Shown here: in pieces, positions 26,050 through 35,312 of the stretch
How the letters are laid out: each line of letters begins with the position of its first letter
Position numbering within the stretch: the first letter of the stretch is position 1
Translations under genes and position numbers: made by a program
Notes under the pieces: model-generated
The model's input: only the letters and a program-made list of their open reading frames with translations
The model's database searches: none
What the model was told of the DNA's origin: nothing
From: Haematobacter massiliensis
GTDB taxonomy: Bacteria; Pseudomonadota; Alphaproteobacteria; Rhodobacterales; Rhodobacteraceae
Direction of reading: 5' to 3'
Length of the DNA: 64,000 bases
NCBI RefSeq assembly: GCF_000740795.1
Contig: NZ_JGYG01000006.1
Location: 126,501 to 190,500, forward strand

Positions 26050-26832
26050 ATGGCGCAGGATACTGAACGCGAAGTGGTGATCGAGGTGCGCGGCCTCGTC
26101 AACAAATTCGGCAGTCAGGTCGTACATGACGGTCTGGATCTCGACGTCTACCGGGGGGAAGTACTGGGCATCGTCGGCGGCTCCGGCACGGGGAAGTCGG
26201 TGCTGCTGCGCTCCATCGTCGGTCTGAACCGGCCGGCGGCGGGGACGATCAAGGTGTTCGGAACCGACGTGCTGAACGCCACAGATGCGGAGCGGGAGGC
26301 GATCAGCCGCCGATGGGGGGTGCTCTTTCAGCAGGGCGCGCTCTTTTCCTCCATGACGGTGCAGGAGAACGTGGAGACGCCGATGCGGGAGATGGCGCAT
26401 ATCGACCCTGATCTCCGCCCGGAGCTTGCGCGCCTGAAGGTGGCGATGTCGGGGCTGCCGGCAAACGCCTGCGCAAAATACCCCTCCGAACTGTCCGGGG
26501 GGATGCAGAAGCGCGCCGGCCTGGCCCGCGCCCTCGCCCTTGATCCCGATATCGTCTTTCTTGACGAGCCGACCGCGGGGCTGGACCCGATCGGGGCGAC
26601 CCAGTTCGATGAACTCATCAAGCAGCTGAAGGAATCGCTGGGCCTGACGGTGTTCATGGTCACGCATGACCTAGATAGCCTGCACGCCATCTGTGACCGC
26701 GTGGCGGTGCTGGCGGAAAAGAAGGTGTTGGTCACCGGTACCATGGCCGACATGTTGAAGGTCGATCACCCCTGGGTGAAAGAGTATTTTCACGGACCCC
26801 GCGCCAGAGCCGCGCTGTCGACGTCGGAGTAA
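26050..26832 (+). CDS. MlaF-like ABC transporter ATPase
   Basis: This 260-residue ATPase powers the MCE-type lipid transporter. Walker A is GGSGTGKSV, the signature is LSGGMQKRAGLARALALDP, Walker B is IVFLDEPTAGLDP, and the H-loop lies in MVTHDLDSLHA. The Q-loop is present in GVLFQQGALFSSMTVQENVETPM. It starts on the base after the permease stop and ends 9 bases before the MCE protein, consistent with one transcription unit. E. coli MlaF is the closest functional analogue by sequence features. Confidence 0.93.
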   Translation: MAQDTEREVVIEVRGLVNKFGSQVVHDGLDLDVYRGEVLGIVGGSGTGKSVLLRSIVGLNRPAAGTIKVFGTDVLNATDAEREAISRRWGVLFQQGALFSSMTVQENVETPMREMAHIDPDLRPELARLKVAMSGLPANACAKYPSELSGGMQKRAGLARALALDPDIVFLDEPTAGLDPIGATQFDELIKQLKESLGLTVFMVTHDLDSLHAICDRVAVLAEKKVLVTGTMADMLKVDHPWVKEYFHGPRARAALSTSE

Positions 26833-26841
26833 GGAGAGGGC

Positions 26842-28572
26842 ATGGAGATCCGCGCCAATTACCTGTTGATCGGAACCGTGACCATTGCCCTCATCCTGGC
26901 GGGGCTGGGGTTCTTCCTGTGGCTCGCGAAGTTTCAGGTCGATCGTCAGTATGCCTATTACGATATCGTGTTCGACAGCGTATCGGGCCTTAGCCGCTCC
27001 TCCGATGTGCGGCTGAGCGGGGTGTCTGTGGGGCAGGTGGCCTCTCTCGCACTCGACCCGGACGGGCGAGTGCGCGTACAGGTCGAAGTTGCCGCCGATA
27101 CGCCCGTGCGGGAGGATGCGACGGCACAGCTTCGCGCCCAGGGCGTCACCGGCACCTCCTTCGTCTCGCTCGCCCCGGGAGATCCCTCCAAGCCGCTTCT
27201 TCGGGAGACGCAGTCCGGCACGCCGGAAATCCAGGCACAGCGCTCCATCGTTGAATCCTTGGCGGAAGACGCGCCGGACCTCGTGGCGGAGGCGCTAAGC
27301 CTCATCAAGCAGGTGCAGGGCATCGTCAGCCCGGAAAACCAGCAGCACGTGACCCAGATCCTTGCCAATGTGGAAACGGCGTCGGGCGCGTTTCAGCAGG
27401 CGATCGGCGATTTCTCGAACATTTCCAACGCGGTATCTTCTGCCACAGGAGAGATTTCCACCTTTACCGACCGGCTCGGCCCTCTGGCGGACTCGCTTCA
27501 GGCAGCGCTGGGGGAGGCGGAGACGACGATGACTTCCATGAGCGGCGCCTTCGATCAGGCGCGTACCACCCTTGCGACCGCCGATGGAACCCTCAAGACC
27601 GTGAACGACGCAGCGACAGCGGCGGACGGGGTGATCCGCAACGATATCGCAGGTGCCGCCGCACGCATGCGAGAGACGATGGATACCGTCAAGACGCTGG
27701 CCGACGAGGCCGGCCGTCAGATCCCCGCCGTGGTCGCCGCCTATGGTGACACGGCCAATCAGGCGACGGAACGGCTGGTCGAGCTGCGGACGACGCTTGC
27801 CGCCTTGGACGGAGCGGTGGCGGAAGCCACACAGGCGCTCAGCAGCGTGAACGATGCAGCGGGAAGCGTGAACACGCTCGTCTCCGGCGATGGCGCGGCC
27901 CTGGTCGCAGATGCGCGCCGGACCCTTGCCGGGGCGGAGGAAAGCGTTAACGCCGTGCAGCAGGCCACCACTCAGGACTTGCCGCAGGTCATGCAGGACT
28001 TGCGCCAGGCCATCGCCACCGTGAACACGACGGTCACGGGGATGAGCGGGCAGCTCGGCCGTTTCGGTGAGAGCCTCGGGCCGGTGACTGAGGATGCGTC
28101 TCGCACGCTCAACACGGCGACCGAGGCTTTCTCTCGGGTGAGCCGGACGCTCGATACGTTGGACCCAGCCATCACCTCCGCGGAGCGCACGCTCGCCGCC
28201 GCCGAGGGCACCTTCACGGGCGCCAGCCGCGTGATAGACGAGGACGTCGGCCCCGCGGCGAGTGACATCCGCGCCTCCGCCGCCCGCATTAGCACATCCA
28301 TCGAAGGAATATCCAACGATATTCCCGGGATAACGACTGATATGAAAGCAGTGCTTGAGGAAGTGCGCACCACCGTTCGCAACATAGACAGCGTGGTCCG
28401 GCAGAGCGGTGCGCCGCTGGGACAGTTCACCTCTCAGGGTCTGCCGCAGATCTCCCGCTTCTTCGTCGAGGCACAGGGGCTTGTTGCCAAGCTCGACCGT
28501 ATCGCCGCGCAGCTTCAACGGGATCCGGCACGGTTCCTCCTCACCCCTTCGGCACCGGAATTCAGGAGATAG
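26842..28572 (+). CDS. Long MCE-domain protein (MlaD/PqiB-like)
   Basis: This 576-residue periplasmic protein is anchored by an N-terminal helix (YLLIGTVTIALILAGLGFFLWLA). A single MCE domain at about 38-120 (YAYYDIVFDSVSGLSRSSDVRLSGVSVGQVASLAL...GTSFVSLAPG) is followed by about 430 residues of almost continuous, Ala/Thr/Ser-rich alpha-helix with heptad-like spacing (recurrent T-x2-A-x3-L). Canonical MlaD is about 180 residues; the long helical tail resembles Mce/PqiB proteins, which form needle- or tube-like conduits. It should bind lipids from the inner-membrane permease and carry them toward the outer membrane. Confidence 0.87.
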   Translation: MEIRANYLLIGTVTIALILAGLGFFLWLAKFQVDRQYAYYDIVFDSVSGLSRSSDVRLSGVSVGQVASLALDPDGRVRVQVEVAADTPVREDATAQLRAQGVTGTSFVSLAPGDPSKPLLRETQSGTPEIQAQRSIVESLAEDAPDLVAEALSLIKQVQGIVSPENQQHVTQILANVETASGAFQQAIGDFSNISNAVSSATGEISTFTDRLGPLADSLQAALGEAETTMTSMSGAFDQARTTLATADGTLKTVNDAATAADGVIRNDIAGAAARMRETMDTVKTLADEAGRQIPAVVAAYGDTANQATERLVELRTTLAALDGAVAEATQALSSVNDAAGSVNTLVSGDGAALVADARRTLAGAEESVNAVQQATTQDLPQVMQDLRQAIATVNTTVTGMSGQLGRFGESLGPVTEDASRTLNTATEAFSRVSRTLDTLDPAITSAERTLAAAEGTFTGASRVIDEDVGPAASDIRASAARISTSIEGISNDIPGITTDMKAVLEEVRTTVRNIDSVVRQSGAPLGQFTSQGLPQISRFFVEAQGLVAKLDRIAAQLQRDPARFLLTPSAPEFRR

Positions 28573-28576
28573 ACCG

Positions 28577-29194
28577 ATGCGCCTTCCGCTGATCCCCCTT
28601 GTCGCGGCGCTGGCACTTGCCGGTTGCGGCCCTCTGTCGTCCTTCGGCAACGCTACGCGGGCACTCGACACCTATACGCTCCAGACCCTCCCGGCGCAGG
28701 GCGGTGTGCAGACCTCCTCGCGGTCGCTGTTCGTGGCGGAAGCCTCCGCCCCCGCGGCGATCAGCGCGGATCGCATCATCATGAAACCCGGCCCGGTTCA
28801 GATCACGCTGCTGCCAAACGCCCGCTGGGCCGATACCGCGACCGGACTTGTGCGCGACCTGCTCACCCGTTCGCTCTCCGACAGCGGCAGGCTCGCCTAT
28901 GTGACATCTGCCTCCACCGGTCCGCTCCCCGCCTATACCCTGATGACCGGCATCGCGGATTTTCAGGCCCAGCTCACTCCGGAAAGCGCCACGCCCGCCG
29001 AAGCGGTGGTCACGCTCAACCTCAGTGTCGTGCGCAATTCCGACGGACGGCTGATGGCGAGCCGCCGCTTCACCAGTCGGGTTGCGGCGGAGGACACCAA
29101 GGCCCTTCCGGTGGTCGCCGCCTTTGACCGGGCAATGAGCGGCGTTCTGGCGGAAGCCGTGCCATGGGTGGCGCGCGCCGTCGGCGGACAATAG
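28577..29194 (+). CDS. ABC-type transport auxiliary lipoprotein (PqiC-like, DUF330)
   Basis: This 205-residue lipoprotein has a signal with a lipobox (LALAGC, lipidated Cys about residue 17), followed by TYTLQTLPAQGG, ITLLPNARWADTATGLVRDLLTRSLSDSGRLAYV and LNLSVVRNSDGRLMASRRF. These segments match the ABC_trans_aux/DUF330 lipoproteins that pair with MCE systems and act in the outer membrane or periplasm. It begins 4 bases after the MCE gene stop. It likely docks the outer end of the MCE conduit. Confidence 0.85.
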   Translation: MRLPLIPLVAALALAGCGPLSSFGNATRALDTYTLQTLPAQGGVQTSSRSLFVAEASAPAAISADRIIMKPGPVQITLLPNARWADTATGLVRDLLTRSLSDSGRLAYVTSASTGPLPAYTLMTGIADFQAQLTPESATPAEAVVTLNLSVVRNSDGRLMASRRFTSRVAAEDTKALPVVAAFDRAMSGVLAEAVPWVARAVGGQ

Positions 29195-29343
29195 CCACTC
29201 TGCACTGACGCTCGGAAATTCCGCGACGGAAGACGATCTGTGCGCCGTTGCACTCTTTGCCGGTTCATGCGACCGCTTGCCCCGACTTGTGCGCGCAAGC
29301 GGACAAACCCGGCATGGTTGCATCATAACGAACGAGCACTGAC

Positions 29344-30687
29344 GTGAAACGACTGTCTCTGAGCTTCCTCCTCCTCGCTTCCGCCTGCGCTGTCGGGCCG
29401 GATTACAAGTCGCCGGAAATCGGACTTCAGGCGGGCTTTGCAGAGGATGCGGGTGCTGCCAGCGTGGGGGATGTCGCGCTTGACAGGTGGTGGACCTCGT
29501 TTGGGGACCAGCGGCTCGATGCGCTGGTAACGCGGGGATTGGCGCAGAACCTGGACATCCAGACGGCTGTTGAGCGGATCAATGCAGCAGGCGCCGCCGT
29601 CCGGGCCTCCGGCGGGGCGGCTCTGGTCTCCGGCAGTGTCTCGGGCGATTACAGCCGCTCAAGCTCCCCGAGCGGAAACATCAGCACAGACGGCTCGGGG
29701 TCGGCGGCGGCAAATCTCGTCGTGGATATTTTCGGTGGCCAACGGCGCGGGCTGGAGCGTGCGCGAGCGGAGTTCGACGCGGCGGAGTTCGATGTGGGAA
29801 CGGCACGGCTCGCCTTCCTGTCCAGCCTTGTCGGCAACTATATCGACGCGCGGTATTATCAGGAGGCGCTGGCCATTACGCGCAACCTCGTCGCCGCGCG
29901 GCAGGAAACGGCGAGCCTTGTGCAGCGGCAGTTCGACCTTGGCAGCGGGACGCAGCTTCAGGTGTTGCAGGCACAGGCGCTGCTGGAATCCACCCGTGCG
30001 AACCTCCCCTTGCTGGAGAAGGGGTTTTACACTGCCGTATATGCGCTGGCGACGCTGCTCGCCGAACCCGCTCAGCCGCTGATGACGGAGATGGAACGGG
30101 GCGCGGCCCAACCCCGCCCGCGTGGCAGGGATGCGACCGGCGTGCCCGCCGACATCCTGCGTAACCGTCCCGATGTGCGCTCCGCCGAGCGTGGGCTCGC
30201 CGCCGCCGTCGCCGCTGTCGGGGTCAGCACGGCGGATCTCTATCCCTCCGTCAACCTCTCGGGCAATGTCACGGCAGGCAGCTCCCATAGCTGGAGCTTC
30301 GGCCCCTCGATCAGCCTGCCGGTGTTGAACCAGCCGCTGCTCCGCGCCAACCGCGATGCCGCTATCTCCGCTGCAAAGCAGGCGGAGCTGGGTTGGCGGA
30401 GCACGGTTCCTGCGGCGGTGGAGGATGTGCAGGCCGCGCAGGCCGCCGTTTCCCGCGACCGCCGTCAGCTTGCCGCCATTGCCCGCACCGCCGAAGCTTA
30501 TGCCCGCGCCCGCGACCTCTCGCGGGAGACCTATGAGGTGGGAACGACCAGTTTCCTCGATTTTCTGGATGCAGAACGGTCGATGGGGGATGCGCAGCTT
30601 TCGGTGGCGTCATCCGTACGGACGCTGGCGAACGACTGGACGAGCCTTCAGATTGCCACCGGGCGCGGCTGGGCCACGGCGCGCTGA
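29344..30687 (+). CDS. TolC/NodT-family outer-membrane efflux lipoprotein
   Basis: This 447-residue outer-membrane factor of the OprM/NodT type has a lipidated Cys in LLLASACAVGPDYKSPE. Two long OEP repeats follow, opening with DRWWTSFGDQRLDALVTRGLAQNLDIQTAVERI, and later DILRNRPDVRSAERGLAAAVAAVGVSTADLYPSVNLSG. It starts at GTG 29344, 149 bases after the PqiC-like gene, with no gene between. The usual RND or MFP partners are absent, so here it sits with an MCE-type transporter. It may share a transcript or have its own promoter in the gap. Confidence 0.87.
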   Translation: MKRLSLSFLLLASACAVGPDYKSPEIGLQAGFAEDAGAASVGDVALDRWWTSFGDQRLDALVTRGLAQNLDIQTAVERINAAGAAVRASGGAALVSGSVSGDYSRSSSPSGNISTDGSGSAAANLVVDIFGGQRRGLERARAEFDAAEFDVGTARLAFLSSLVGNYIDARYYQEALAITRNLVAARQETASLVQRQFDLGSGTQLQVLQAQALLESTRANLPLLEKGFYTAVYALATLLAEPAQPLMTEMERGAAQPRPRGRDATGVPADILRNRPDVRSAERGLAAAVAAVGVSTADLYPSVNLSGNVTAGSSHSWSFGPSISLPVLNQPLLRANRDAAISAAKQAELGWRSTVPAAVEDVQAAQAAVSRDRRQLAAIARTAEAYARARDLSRETYEVGTTSFLDFLDAERSMGDAQLSVASSVRTLANDWTSLQIATGRGWATAR

Positions 30688-31043
30688 TCCTGCGGGTGTG
30701 AAACCGCGCCGCCTGAGCGGGTGGTGCGGCTTTCCGGCATCAGGCCCCTGGTTGGCAGGGATGCAACCTTCGACTTCCTGCGGCCCGAAACCCGTTAAAC
30801 CCGGCTTCGGGCTTCTGCCAGGCTAGCCTGCGGTAGAAAGCCGATACTGCGCCCGGCCAAAACCCTCCAGTCACGATCCTATTTCGAGCCGCTCACGGCC
30901 TGTCTGCCAAAGCTTCGGCGCCGCGCAGGGTCCGGTGTCACGGACGACGCGCCCGCGTCAGCCACCGGCAAAGCAGGCAGCACGCGACTTTGAGCGGCCC
31001 TCCGCACTGCCGCGCCATCGGCCAGTCGCGTCAGGGGGCGATC
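30688..31043. other. Convergent intergenic stretch with weak hairpins
   Basis: This 356-base gap separates the convergent OMF and acyl-CoA synthetase genes. Two small structures are visible: GCCCGAA (30783-30789) / TTCGGGC (30806-30812), a 7-bp stem with a 16-base loop, and a perfect 12-bp palindrome CAGGCTAGCCTG (30819-30830). One may serve as terminator. No gene or RNA was recognised. Confidence 0.4.
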
Positions 31044-32726
31044 TTATCCGACCGGTTGCCGCTCCTCCTCCGCCAGTCGTTCCGCCCTTTGACGGAGGTC
31101 CGCGCGGATGATCTTGCCAGTGGTGGTCATCGGCATGTCGTCGATGAAATGCACGCGCCGAGGATATTCATAGGCCGCGAGCCTCTGGCCGACATGCCGC
31201 GCGATCTCCTCCTTCAACGCGGGAGACGGGATGTGACCCGCCGCCAGCGTGACGAAGGCCGCGACGATATGGCCCCGAACGGCATCCGGCTGGCCGACCA
31301 CCCCCGCCAGATGCACGGCCGGATGGGTGAGCAGGCAGTCCTCTATCTCAGCGGGACCGATCCGGTACCCTGCGGAGGAGATGACATCATCATCCCGCCC
31401 GACAAAGACGAACCGTCCGTCCGGCAACTGCCTGCCCCTGTCGCCGGTGAGCAGCCATCGCCCGGCGTTCTCGGGGCCGTTCACGAACTTCCGCGCCGTC
31501 GCTTCCGGGTTGCCCCAATAACCGAGGAACATCACCGGATCCGGAGCGCGGACGGCGATGTCGCCTTCCTCCCCCACAGGCAGGCCGATCCCGGTCTTGC
31601 CGTCGATCACCGCGACGATGTGACCGGGCGCCCTGCGGCCCATGGCGCCGGGCAGCGGCTCCTCCATTTCGATGCAGCAGGAGACGGTCATATTGCATTC
31701 CGTCTGACCGTAGAATTCGTTGATGGTCGTCCCGAAGGCCTGCCGGCCCCAATCCAGAAGTTCCGCGCCGAGCGGTTCGCCCCCGCTTGCCACGGAGCGC
31801 GGCGAGAGCCCCTCGGGGAGCCTCTCCAACCGCATCAGCTTCAGTGCCGTGGGGGGCAGGAAGGTGTTGCGGATGCCGTGGTTTCGCATCAGGTCGAAGG
31901 CCGCCTGCGCCGTGAACTTGCGGAAGCGGCAGGCAACGACCGTCACCCCATGGTAAAGCCCCGGCATCAGCACATCCAGCAGCCCGCCGATCCACGCCCA
32001 GTCGGCAGGCGTCCAGATCCGATCGCCCGGCTGCGGAAACAGGTTGTGGCTGACCTCGACCCCCGGCAGATGGCCGAGCAGAACGCGGTGGGCATGTAGC
32101 GCCCCTTTCGGACTGCCGGTGGTGCCGGAGGTATAGATGATGACCGCGGGATCGTCCGCGCCCGTATCGGCCGCCGGATAGCTGTCCGGCTCCGCCGCAC
32201 AGGCGGCATCGAAATCCACCACCTCCACCCCGGGCAGGGACGCGTCCGCCGGCATGTCCTTGCACAGCACGAGCCGCAGGTCCGGCAGATCTCCCACGAT
32301 GCCCGCCAGCAGGCCCAGCCCTGAGGGATTGGTCACCACGGCCCGCGCACCTGAGTCGCGGAGCCGGTGCAGAAGCGCCTCCGGCCCGAACAGGGTGAAG
32401 AGCGGAAGGGACACGCCGCCCATCCGCATCACCGCGATATGCGCCACTGCGGTTTCCAGCGACTGTGGCAGCAGTACGCCCACCCTGTCGCCTGCCTCTC
32501 CCGGTCGATGACGGGCGATGCCGCGGCGGGCGAGCGCGTGGGACAGCCGGGCGCTCCGGGCAAGAAGGCTGGCGTAGTCATGCGCTACTGCCGTGCCGTC
32601 CTCCCCGACCTCCAGAATGGCAGTGCGGCCGGGATCCCGCCCGGCCCAATGGTCGCAGACCGCCGTGCCGATGTTGAACCGCGCCGGAACGTTCCAGGTG
32701 AAATCGCGGGCCTCTGCCGCTGTCAT
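31044..32726 (-). CDS. AMP-forming acyl-CoA synthetase
   Basis: This 560-residue ligase activates a carboxylic acid to its CoA ester through an acyl-adenylate. The P-loop-like motif is IIYTSGTTGSPKGALH, the second core motif is INEFYGQTECN, the adenylate-binding LLTGDRGRQLPDGRF follows, then GRDDDVISSAGYRIGPAEIE (hinge) and the catalytic Lys in MPMTTTGKIIRADLR near the C-terminus. The organisation resembles acetyl/propionyl-CoA synthetase-like and medium-chain ligases. ATG 32726 is preferred to a TTG at 32741 because AGGG precedes it. It closes the minus-strand gene set that begins with the ABC importer and probably activates the imported or hydrolysed acid. Confidence 0.88.
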   Translation of the reverse strand: MTAAEARDFTWNVPARFNIGTAVCDHWAGRDPGRTAILEVGEDGTAVAHDYASLLARSARLSHALARRGIARHRPGEAGDRVGVLLPQSLETAVAHIAVMRMGGVSLPLFTLFGPEALLHRLRDSGARAVVTNPSGLGLLAGIVGDLPDLRLVLCKDMPADASLPGVEVVDFDAACAAEPDSYPAADTGADDPAVIIYTSGTTGSPKGALHAHRVLLGHLPGVEVSHNLFPQPGDRIWTPADWAWIGGLLDVLMPGLYHGVTVVACRFRKFTAQAAFDLMRNHGIRNTFLPPTALKLMRLERLPEGLSPRSVASGGEPLGAELLDWGRQAFGTTINEFYGQTECNMTVSCCIEMEEPLPGAMGRRAPGHIVAVIDGKTGIGLPVGEEGDIAVRAPDPVMFLGYWGNPEATARKFVNGPENAGRWLLTGDRGRQLPDGRFVFVGRDDDVISSAGYRIGPAEIEDCLLTHPAVHLAGVVGQPDAVRGHIVAAFVTLAAGHIPSPALKEEIARHVGQRLAAYEYPRRVHFIDDMPMTTTGKIIRADLRQRAERLAEEERQPVG

Positions 32727-32918
32727 CGCCTTGCCCTGCAAGCCGATCCTCCCTCTCTCCCCGACGCCCCTCCACGCCGTACGCCCGGACGGGCATCAGG
32801 GGATGCTAGGGTGTGGGCAGGAGACGGTCAAGGCGGGGCGCTCGAACCGGGCTGGCGAACCGGGCTGGCGGCCCATGCCTGCCTCTGGCAGAGCCGCACC
32901 GCGCAGATCGTGGCCAGG

Positions 32919-33353
32919 TCAGAAACGGGCGGGCAGGGGTGTCAGCCCCTCGGCCTCAAGAGCAGCGTGCGCGCAGATCTCGTCATTGTCCCCGGTATCG
33001 CCCGACAGGCCGATGGCGCCCAGAACCTCTTCTCCCTCCCGCAGGATCAGCCCGCCCGGAGACGGCAGAACCCGCCCGCCCGATGTCGCGGCGAGCGCCG
33101 CGACGAACTGCGGGATCTGGTGCGAGAGGGCCACGATGTCCCGGGTGTTGAGGCCGAGGCCAAGCGCACCCCAGGCCTTGCCCTCCGCGATGGCGATGCG
33201 CAGATGACCCGCCCCGTCGCCTCGCTTGGCGACGATCGTGTTGCCGCCCGCATCCAGCACCGCGACGGCGAGCGGCGCAAACCCGCGTCGGCCGCCTTCG
33301 GCAAGGGCATGGCTGGCCAGCCGATCCGCCCGCTCCAGTGTCAGCCCCTTCAT
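32919..33353 (-). CDS. GlcG/HbpS-like (DUF336) protein
   Basis: This 144-residue protein matches the DUF336/GlcG/HbpS family (ADRLASHALAEGGRRGFAPLAVAVLDAGGNTIVAKRGDGAG; GGLILREGEEVLGAIGLSGDTGDNDE). Some members bind haem or corrinoid, and others sit beside glycolate oxidase or glycerol/propanediol genes with no clear role. The start overlaps the ferredoxin stop by 4 bp, so the two are coupled. Its role in this gene set is unknown, but the location among oxidoreductases and a CoA ligase supports a small-molecule or cofactor-binding function. Confidence 0.83.
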   Translation of the reverse strand: MKGLTLERADRLASHALAEGGRRGFAPLAVAVLDAGGNTIVAKRGDGAGHLRIAIAEGKAWGALGLGLNTRDIVALSHQIPQFVAALAATSGGRVLPSPGGLILREGEEVLGAIGLSGDTGDNDEICAHAALEAEGLTPLPARF

Positions 33354-33694
33354 GCCTGACGCTCCGGCACGCGCACGGTGAGGCCGTCCATAGCCTCCGT
33401 CAGGCGGATCTGGCAGGAGAGGCGAGAGGTCTCGTCGGCCTCCAGCGCGAAATCCAGCATCTCGGCCTCAGTCGCCGAAGGTGTGCCGGTGAGGGCCAGC
33501 CATTCAGGTTTGACGTGAACATGGCAGGTCGCGCAGACACAGGCGCCGCCGCATTCCGCGACGATTCCCGCGATCCCTGCGTCCCGTGCGGCCTCCATCA
33601 ATGTCGTGCCGGGCCGGGCAGTGATAGCGCGGGGGCCGTCCGGCGTCACGAATGTCAACCGCAACGCAAGCGCGGTGGGGGGTGTCATCAGCAT
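33350..33694 (-). CDS. [2Fe-2S] ferredoxin, adrenodoxin-type
   Basis: This 114-residue plant/vertebrate-type ferredoxin has ligand cysteines C48, C54, C57 and C94 (C-x5-C-x2-C...C). An extra C52 lies within the loop ECGGACVCATCHV. It carries electrons to an oxygenase, hydroxylase or dehydrogenase. ATG 33694 is used because a GAGGAGG site sits 6 bases upstream. No reductase or cytochrome P450/oxygenase gene was found next to it, so the partner lies elsewhere or is the FAD oxidase of this set. Its stop overlaps the GlcG-like start. Confidence 0.87.
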   Translation of the reverse strand: MLMTPPTALALRLTFVTPDGPRAITARPGTTLMEAARDAGIAGIVAECGGACVCATCHVHVKPEWLALTGTPSATEAEMLDFALEADETSRLSCQIRLTEAMDGLTVRVPERQA

Positions 33695-33938
33695 CGGTGG
33701 CCTCCTCTGGGCAGTTTCGGGCGGATAGTTTCGGCACGGCAATTTTGGTGGGGCAGGTCTCGGGGAGGCAGTTCCCCGAGCGGGCGAAGATGCAGGGTGG
33801 TGGTGTCCCGTTCGGGGCGTCGCAAAGAGTGCAGGGCGGGGTTCATTTGCCGATTTCGGCCGCCTGGCTCCGATCGCCTGACTTCTTCTAACTCACTTCT
33901 CCCGCCGACTTCGCCCACCTGATCGAATGGCTCTCTCG

Positions 33939-35312
33939 TCATGCGGGCAGCGGCTCGCTCAAAAGGTCCAGTTCCGCATGATCGGGGAGCGTGGTGTCCG
34001 CCACGCACCCTTGCCGCAGCACGGCGCGATCAGATTGGGGGCGGGCAAGCAACTCGCTCATCCCCCGCCCGCGGAACAGAATAAGGTCGGCGCTCATCCC
34101 CGGTGCGATACGGCCCTGTGAAGAACCCATGATCCGCGCCGCGTTCCGCGTGACCGAACCCACCCAGTCGTCATAGGAGAGGTCGAGGTGGGCGATCCGG
34201 GTAAACTCACGGAACACCTCCATCACGTCGTGATCGCCATAGGCAAAGAACGGATCGCGGCAGTTGTCGGAAGCCGCGGCTACGGCGACACCCGCCGCCG
34301 CGAGTTCATGCACCCGCGTCAGGCCGCGCCATTGCGGCGTCCGCGCAGGTCTGCGGCCCTGCAGATAAAGGTTGACCATCGGCAGCGTCACGATGGAAAT
34401 GCCCGCCTCCGCCACTTTGGCGATGACGCGCGCCGCATCCTCGTCGCTTTGCATCGACAGCGAGCAGCAGTGGCCCGCCGTGACCCGGCCGCGAAAGCGG
34501 TTGCGCATCACCGCTTCCGCCAGGCGTTCGAGTTGACCGGAAGCAGGGTCTTCCGTCTCGTCGATATGCAGGTCGATATCCAGCCCTTCCGCATCCGCGA
34601 GGGCCATCAGACGGTCGAGGCCCGTATTGAGACCCTCGGGCGTCGGTGCATCCATCTTCAGGATACCGCCGAGAGCACCGCCCGTCTCTGCTGCGAGCCG
34701 CAGAAGACCCCGCTCGCGCGCTTCGGCATAGTGGTCAAGCCGCGCCATGACCACCGGCTGCAACACCATTCGCCCACGCCATTCGGCGGCCATGTCGCGA
34801 AACACGGCAAAGGAGATGGCGGCTTGTTCCGGCTCGTAACTGTCCAGATGAGTACGTATGGCCCCGGTGCCGTGGGCATGGGCGCAACGTAGACCGAAGT
34901 CGAACCGCCGCGCCACATCCTCCCGCTGCCAGTGGGCCTTGCGGTCGGCCGCGACGGTACGGGCGGCTGTGGCATGGGTGCCGTCAGGGTTCGGGGCGCG
35001 GTTCCAGATATGCCCCTTGTCGAGATGGGTATGGACATCGACGAACAGCGGCCAGACCTGACCGCCGCGCATGTCGATAACCGGCACATCGTTGCGGGGT
35101 GGCGCCATGCCATGCTCCGCGTCCTCCGCCCGCGCAGGCGGCATCTTTGGGACGGGGCGAATGGCGGCGATACGACCGCCCGCGATCTCGATCTCCGCCG
35201 GAGCCAATCCTTCCGCATCGGGGATGAGCGCCACGCCCTCCACCAGCGCGACGGGCAGGCGGAGGTTACGGATCAGGCGGGGCTTCAGCCCCGGTCGAAG
35301 AAAGGAGGTCAT
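33939..35312 (-). CDS. Amidohydrolase, cytosine deaminase/AtzC-like
   Basis: This 457-residue metal-dependent hydrolase belongs to the amidohydrolase superfamily. The motifs follow the cytosine deaminase (CodA)/AtzC order: metal ligands in LFVDVHTHLDKGH, the substrate-side HIDETEDP, the His in VTAGHCCSL and the Asp in AASDNCRDPFFAYG, with a beta-sandwich end VRIAPGMSADLILFRG. It hydrolyses an amidine or amine on a nitrogen heterocycle or a related compound. Start ATG 35312 follows an empty 500-base region. Neighbours (importer, FAD oxidase, ferredoxin) suggest catabolism of an N-containing ring, but the substrate is unknown. Confidence 0.85.
   Translation of the reverse strand: MTSFLRPGLKPRLIRNLRLPVALVEGVALIPDAEGLAPAEIEIAGGRIAAIRPVPKMPPARAEDAEHGMAPPRNDVPVIDMRGGQVWPLFVDVHTHLDKGHIWNRAPNPDGTHATAARTVAADRKAHWQREDVARRFDFGLRCAHAHGTGAIRTHLDSYEPEQAAISFAVFRDMAAEWRGRMVLQPVVMARLDHYAEARERGLLRLAAETGGALGGILKMDAPTPEGLNTGLDRLMALADAEGLDIDLHIDETEDPASGQLERLAEAVMRNRFRGRVTAGHCCSLSMQSDEDAARVIAKVAEAGISIVTLPMVNLYLQGRRPARTPQWRGLTRVHELAAAGVAVAAASDNCRDPFFAYGDHDVMEVFREFTRIAHLDLSYDDWVGSVTRNAARIMGSSQGRIAPGMSADLILFRGRGMSELLARPQSDRAVLRQGCVADTTLPDHAELDLLSEPLPA

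Noticed and set aside
30819-30830. Perfect 12-bp palindrome after the outer-membrane factor gene
   Set aside because: Short palindromes of this kind occur by chance; kept only as part of the gap description.
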